11,646 nucleotides of DNA from Larix sibirica (Eukaryota; Streptophyta; Pinopsida; Pinales; Pinaceae): contig NWUY0300004638.1 of assembly GCA_004151065.3 (NCBI GenBank), positions 40,632 through 52,277 on the forward strand. Reading direction: 5' to 3'. The notes under the pieces were generated by a model that was not told the DNA's origin, did no database searches, and saw only the letters and a list, made by a program, of their open reading frames with translations. Numbering within the stretch: the stretch's first letter is position 1; every line of letters starts with the position of its first letter. Position numbers and translations under genes: made by a program. Positions 7,878 through 11,646 of this stretch are shown here, in pieces.

Positions 7878-9151
7878 CTATAAACAAAATAACAAAAGAA
7901 CAACATCAATTTCTACAAAACTTTGACTTTATTTATCATTATCTTAAAATAAATCTACATCGATTGTGAAATATCCAATAAGAAAACATTTTGTATGCAT
8001 GGAATTTCCTTAGATTCCAACGATGACGTCGACGACCAAGTTTTTGTGATCTATTGTGCAACATGAATGATCAACAAGGGAAATAAATTTGGCATTGTTG
8101 AGGAACTTACTATATGCCAAATAAAAGAATTAATCAAAAAAATTGAAAAACTAATGGACAGATGTAAATAGTTGCATCATGAACCTTGTTAAACTAAAAG
8201 AATGATTAGGGACATGAAGTAAAACTAGTCAGGTATATGTTATGGACTACAAACCCTCACATTGAACACATGAAAATGGAAACTTAAAGGTTAACTACTA
8301 TCCAAACCAATGTTACCTGAGGTTAGGGATGAGATCTAGAGGACAAGGTTCCAAGACAATTGGAGTACAGCCCATAGTTTTTATGAGAAAGAGGAATAAG
8401 GACTACAAATAAATGAAAAATGCAAAAACTATATATGAAGATCAAAAATTAAATATAGAAACTACATTTCTGTATTTTATTTGTCTAGATTATAATACTA
8501 TAAAAGGTATAAAGATTAAGTTAAGTTAATATAAAAAGATGTGATGTACCATAAAGGAAGAACAGTTCATTTTCTAAATGGTCAAATAAGAAATCCATAA
8601 ATGAACAAAATCATGATTTATAACACATGTTGTATATATCATGATGACATATTCACCTCATAAAATTATAGATTCATATTATTGAAAGTTAATATAAAAT
8701 TCAAATAGTAGAAAAACTATTTATTCCATCATGCAATGTATATAAAAATGTGTGCGCACACACAATATAATGCAATGTTGCAAAGACGAAGAGAGTATTG
8801 ATTGCATTATTCAATATCTGAAATGAGATACAAAGTCATGTCTCATCAAAGAGATTGAGTATAGTAGAAACCAACGTTCCACAAGTAGAAAAGCACATGC
8901 AACTAAAAACACTTTACCAAGTTACTTTATTTAAAACCAACTTAAAAGCACTAAGCTATATACATAAGTAATTATGACCATTAGACTAATATTCTCTATC
9001 ACCCACCTTTAATGATCAAGATGTGAAACAAGCATATATTCATTGAGAAGATTGACAAAAAAGTCTAATGTCTACTCTTGAGCAGCACAATGTTTAAACT
9101 CAAGCTCTACAGTCTCTACAAGTTGCCAAATAGAAATGCAATAAAAATCCA
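7878..9151. other. AT-rich spacer or intron, no gene seen
   Basis: Many AT-rich words and stops occur in all frames. A minus-strand acceptor-like tract TATCTCATTTCAG near 8810 and the word CTTGGTAAAG near 8918 were examined for further exons of the 7568-7877 gene, but no credible coding stretch lies between proper splice sites. A 14-bp palindrome is at 8749-8762. Confidence 0.5.
8749..8762. repeat. Perfect palindrome TGTGTGCGCACACA
   Basis: This 14-bp self-complementary alternating purine-pyrimidine run, extended by CACA on the right, is of the kind able to form Z-DNA or a cruciform. It probably arose as a TG/CA microsatellite. Confidence 0.8.
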
Positions 9152-9669
9152 TGTTGGAAACATTAGCATAATCTATATAGATGGCCACAACTCAACTATC
9201 ATTAATTATGGTTCAGGCCATCTTTATTCTTTTATTTCAATACTATGTATGGTTAAGGTCAACCTAGCCAAACTTGATATGTAAGCTCAATAACCCTCAT
9301 GGGCTTGGGCTATGTGCCATTCCTTTGTAAGCCCGTAACCACCTCTTGAAAGATGCCTCACTCTAGTTGTTTACAAATACACAACTCAAGATCTCATTGG
9401 TATCATCTCATCTTGTGATCTTCTTGATCAAAAAGACAAAGTGTCATAAGCCCAAGGGCAATTAATTTTGGCATTCTCTCTTGTAATGGACAATTGTCTC
9501 TTAGGGGAACTTATGTATTTCTATTTTTCAACACTTGTGCTTGGGTTTTACACTCTCTCTACCGTGCACTAGACCCATCTCTCTCTATTGCACTTGTTAG
9601 AGTCTATTTCACAATTTGGGTGAGATTTGGTTCCATCAATTCTTTTGTTGACCCCTATAAATCCCAACA
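9152..9669 (+). repeat. Copia 5' LTR (518 bp)
   Basis: It starts TGTTGG (9152-9157) and ends CCAACA (9664-9669), a perfect 6-bp terminal inverted repeat with the standard TG..CA ends. The end touches the primer-binding site directly, which fixes the right boundary. The left boundary rests on the matching inverted repeat and a normal LTR length. It should hold the element's promoter and poly(A) site, but no clear TATA box or AATAAA could be picked with confidence. Without a 3' LTR, neither target-site duplication nor age can be derived here. A 105-codon open frame (9494-9811) runs across the LTR end and is taken as chance. Confidence 0.82.
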
Positions 9670-9681
9670 TGGTATCAAAGC
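9670..9681 (+). other. Primer-binding site, tRNA-iMet type
   Basis: TGGTATCAAAGC directly follows the LTR. It differs at one base (A for G at 9678) from the complement of the plant initiator tRNA-Met 3' end (TGGTATCAGAGC), the usual primer site of plant copia elements. This fixes the strand and identity of the element. Confidence 0.9.
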
Positions 9682-9880
9682 AAGTGTGAGCCTTACCGTC
9701 TCAATTCTCTTGACTCATCTAAAAAATATTGGCTGGTGGTATCATAAATTACAGTGCAGAGCTAGGGTTTTCTTGGATCATCATTTTCTAGGATTTTGGT
9801 ATAAGTTCTAGAAGTATAAAGTTTAAACCCTAATTTATTTTTTGGATCTTATGAGGCCTTGTAGCACCCAATGGGTCCAT
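9682..9880 (+). other. Copia leader with deletion of gag
   Basis: An untranslated leader (holding AGCTAGGGTTTT and AAACCCTAATTT, typical plant leader words) runs straight into sequence upstream of the protease. No zinc-knuckle CCHC or gag-like reading is present, so most or all of gag was lost, probably by an internal deletion near 9840-9880. Confidence 0.6.
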
Positions 9881-10234
9881 CATACAATGCACATCTTGTT
9901 GTGCACTCTTCATATTAATCCTTCACTTCACAAGAATGGCTTGTCGACTCTAAAGCTACGAAGCATATGATGAATCACCGACACCTTCTCTCAAATTATC
10001 GACATCATCATAGTGGCGAGAAAGTGATTATTGGTGACAACTTAACTCTGCATGTTTCAAAATGTGGTGATGTTCTCAATGACACTGACAAATTTGGGGA
10101 AGTCCTTCATGTTCCAAGAATACATGCCAATCTTCTCTCAAACCAATAAAAAAGTGGAATTCTCGCCAAATCGATTGGTAATAAAAGACATTGATGATGG
10201 TTTTAAGGTGGTTGACTTTGAATATTATGATTAA
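9881..10234 (+). pseudogene. Copia protease remnant
   Basis: In one frame WLVDSKATKHMMNHRHLL (from 9937) is followed by GEKVIIGDNLTLHV and FGEVLHVPRIHANLLSNQ, ending in TAA at 10147. The reading then continues in another frame with KKVEFSPNRLVIKDIDDG to TAA at 10232. The catalytic Asp (9946-9948) is present, but the next residues are Ser-Lys where retropepsins have Ser/Thr-Gly. A TAA also lies upstream at about 9910. Both the frameshift and the changed active site mean it is not functional. Confidence 0.82.
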
Positions 10235-10309
10235 TTCGACCATATGTACAAGTTGGGGAAGCCTAGTTCTCTTTCAATGTGAAATCTTAGTTCTCCTTCA
10301 ACACAAAAA

Positions 10310-10470
10310 GGGTTTGTCACCATGTTGCCTAACACCAATGATACTAGCAAGTTGTGGCATCAACGTTTGGGACATACAAACTTTGGGTCCTTGCAACATA
10401 TGAGCTGTTTGCAAATAATTCAAGACCTTCCACAAATTAAACCACCTAGTGGTGCTTGTGACGTATAGCA
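10310..10470 (+). pseudogene. GAG-pre-integrase (integrase zinc-binding) remnant
   Basis: The frame reads TSKLWHQRLGHTNFGSLQHM, then LPQIKPPSGACDV and a TAG at 10466-10468. The two His (WHQRLGH) and the first Cys of the HHCC zinc motif are visible. The second Cys is lost at or just after the TAG. Downstream similarity continues in a different frame (HQESFLKERHAS), so a frameshift lies at about 10470-10490. Confidence 0.8.
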
Positions 10471-10490
10471 AGGGAACATCATCAAAACAT

Positions 10491-10880
10491 CAAGAGTCCT
10501 TTCTCAAAGAGAGACATGCATCTCAACCACTTGCAGTGGTTGAAAGTGATATTTGCAAGCCCGTGGCAACTAAATCTCCCAGGGAAGCTAAATACTTCCT
10601 TATTGTTACTAATGATTTTTCTTGTCTTACATGGACATCTCAACCACTTACAGTGGTTCAAAGTGATATTTGCAATCCTGTGGCAACTAAATCTCCAAGG
10701 GAAGCTAAATACTTCCTTATTGTTACTAGTGATTTTTCTCGTCTTACATGGACACATACTATTCAATCAAAGGATGTTGGTTTTAAAATATTCAAGGATT
10801 TGGAACTACTAGTGGAGAATCAAATTGAGACAAAGATCAAGTGTCTCAAGACTTTGGTCATGGAGAAGTTTAATATAGTA
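10491..10880 (+). pseudogene. Copia integrase core start with internal duplication
   Basis: The frame is open from 10449 to 10946. HQESFLKERHASQPLAVVESD leads into the core. The first catalytic Asp of the DDE triad lies in SDIC (codon 10548-10550) and again in the second copy (10665-10667). After the duplication come TIQSKDVGFKIFKDLE, LLVENQIETKIKCLKT and then LVMEKFN. The region of the second catalytic Asp, normally just after the LKT-like motif, appears replaced, and similarity is lost after about 10880. The core is therefore both duplicated and truncated. Confidence 0.85.
10519..10752 (+). repeat. 117-bp tandem duplication in integrase
   Basis: Copies 10519-10635 and 10636-10752 differ at 7 of 117 positions by my count (about 94% identity). 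The unit is exactly 39 codons, so the frame stays open. Before each copy is a similar word (ACATGC and ACATGG), a short homology that could have mediated slippage. Confidence 0.95.
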
Positions 10881-10940
10881 GTACTTTGTATTAGAATTTC
10901 TAGATTTTTCACTGTGTTGGAGTTTAAGAATGTCCGAACG

Positions 10941-11173
10941 TTTTGATGGACTCTCCACCCATCATTAGGGGATCACATGGATGGGAGACTGCTCTAGGAT
11001 CGCGTGATTGCATGTTGGGAGTGAGGTAGTAAGAGATCGGTGATCGAAGGAAGTGCAGCGAGAGTTTGGAACAGTGCAACGAGGCAGGGCTGCGAATACG
11101 CTAGGGGAGGTAGCTGGAGAAGTGCAGATCCCGAGCTGAGGATCTGCCCATGAGGCTCCGCTCAATCCTGACT
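10941..11173 (+). other. GC-rich 5' untranslated region of a LINE
   Basis: Base composition changes sharply from AT-rich copia sequence to a G-rich, roughly half-GC stretch that ends at the ATG of the DUF4283-type ORF (11174). It is probably the promoter-bearing 5' UTR of the LINE. A minus-strand 66-codon reading inside it is taken as a shadow. The exact 5' end of the element is not fixed; it lies somewhere between 10880 and 10970. Confidence 0.5.
10979..11018 (+). other. Segment resembling the 3' part of a 5S rRNA gene
   Basis: GGATGGGAGAC (10979-10989) followed by CGCGTG and TTGCA (11000-11011 area) recalls the internal-promoter box C region and downstream bases of eukaryotic 5S rRNA genes. 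The match is short and gapped and the rest of a 5S gene is absent, so it may be chance. Confidence 0.2.
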
Positions 11174-11646
11174 ATGACTCTTGGGGGAGGATCGGATCCT
11201 CCTCCATCACCAACTCCCCCTGATATCTCTGCTTTCAAGCGAATGATTTAAGCTCAAGGAAAGAGACCAACATCATCTAAACAGCAGAAAATTGTTAAAA
11301 AACTCGTTGGAATACCTACTATAGCTCTTCCGACTGAGCAGCCCTACAGAACAGCTTTGAATCTCTCGGAGAAGGGCCTCATTGGCCAGTTCACAGGTTT
11401 ATGGCCATCCCCAAAAGCCATAGAATCATGGGTGCAGCGGAATTGGAAACCTCTCACTAGCAGAAGACATCAAAAGTTATCTAGTAGGCAAAGGGTTACT
11501 TTGTGTTCGTTTTCGAAAGCACAGCGGATCGAGATCTTATATTCCGAAATGGGCCCTATTTCATGGGACCACAAGGTCTGTACTTTGAACAAATGGACCC
11601 CGGATTTTGACCCCACCCAGGATATTCCTTCAGCGGTCCCTGTCTG
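11174..11646 (+). pseudogene. LINE ORF1-like DUF4283 protein, broken and incomplete
   Basis: ATG at 11174 opens a Gly/Pro/Ser-rich start. A TAA at 11249-11251 interrupts it, and the same frame goes on through QPYRTALNLSEKGLIGQFTG and LWPSPKAIESWVQRNWKPL to about 11455. The reading then shifts to AEDIKSYLVGKG, shifts again to FVFVFESTADRDLIFRNGPY and FMGPQGLYF, and shifts a third time to LNKWTPDFDPTQDIPSAVPV at the window edge. From family knowledge this is the DUF4283 domain found in plant LINE ORF1 and related proteins, thought to bind nucleic acid. The zinc knuckle and the endonuclease and reverse transcriptase ORF would lie beyond the window. One stop and three frameshifts make it a pseudogene. 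Its start directly after a GC-rich leader suggests a near-complete LINE 5' end. Confidence 0.82.

Larger units (their letters stand above)
9152..10940 (+). mobile_element. Ty1/copia element, 5' half, gag deleted
   Basis: The order on the + strand is 5' LTR (9152-9669), primer-binding site (9670-9681), a short leader, protease (from about 9880), GAG-pre-integrase (about 10310-10470) and the start of integrase (about 10490-10880). The distance from primer site to protease is only about 200 bases, so gag is missing. Pol is cut inside integrase near 10880-10940, where LINE-like sequence begins. No second LTR is present. The protein remnants differ from the minus-strand copia fragment in which domains survive, and their orientations are opposite, so these are two separate insertions. 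It cannot move on its own. Confidence 0.88.

Noticed and set aside
9494-9811. 105-codon + strand ORF over the LTR end
   Set aside because: It crosses the LTR, primer-binding site and leader, which are not translated in copia elements.
10482-10812. 94-codon minus-strand and 98-codon + strand ORFs with internal repeats
   Set aside because: They repeat only because the underlying 117-bp duplication repeats. The integrase frame explains the region.
10965-11165. 66-codon minus-strand ORF
   Set aside because: It lies in the GC-rich LINE leader. Open frames are expected more often there and no family is recognised.
1-11646. CRISPR array, bacterial operon, tRNA or complete rRNA gene
   Set aside because: No spaced direct repeats, no ribosome-binding-site-led gene clusters, no cloverleaf with a proper T-loop and no full rRNA similarity were seen on either strand.

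Overview
The window looks like nuclear DNA of a land plant, most likely a seed plant with a large, repeat-filled genome. It is AT-rich. Genes are split by GT-AG introns. It carries decayed Ty1/copia retrotransposons, one with a primer-binding site of the plant initiator-methionine tRNA type, and the 5' part of a DUF4283-type LINE. A gymnosperm source is possible, because the DUF4283 reading resembles conifer LINE ORF1 proteins, but that is only an inference. No bacterial operon, CRISPR array, tRNA gene or complete rRNA gene was seen.

Layout. 1-503: AT repeat, a long perfect hairpin and a possible terminal exon pair of an unrecognised + strand gene. 681-1331 (-): the last two exons of a class-3 lipase-like gene, with clean splice junctions. 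1332-2439: non-coding, intron or spacer. 2440-4195 (-): a degenerate copia pol fragment (integrase C-terminus, reverse transcriptase, RNase H) with six stops, two frameshifts and a 24-bp tandem duplication. 4196-4410 (+): an unrecognised exon-like reading. 4411-7567: repeat-derived spacer with a degenerate minisatellite, TA repeats and several hairpins. 7568-7877 (-): two short exons of an unrecognised helical, possibly HEAT-like, protein. 7878-9151: AT-rich spacer. 9152-10940 (+): the 5' half of a second copia element (LTR, primer-binding site, leader, protease, GAG-pre-integrase, integrase start). It has lost gag and carries a 117-bp in-frame duplication in the integrase core. About 10941-11646 (+): a GC-richer LINE 5' end and a DUF4283-type ORF broken by a stop and frameshifts, running off the window.

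How it fits together. This is a gene-poor stretch in which host gene pieces sit among layered retroelements. The lipase catalytic region is not visible, so its 5' part lies in a very long intron beyond the window or has been lost. No transposable element here appears able to move: each lacks key parts or is interrupted by stops and frameshifts. I found no clear new biological system. The best leads are the integrase-core duplication, the two sets of host exons that a long-ORF search would miss, and the LINE-into-copia junction with its 5S-like segment.
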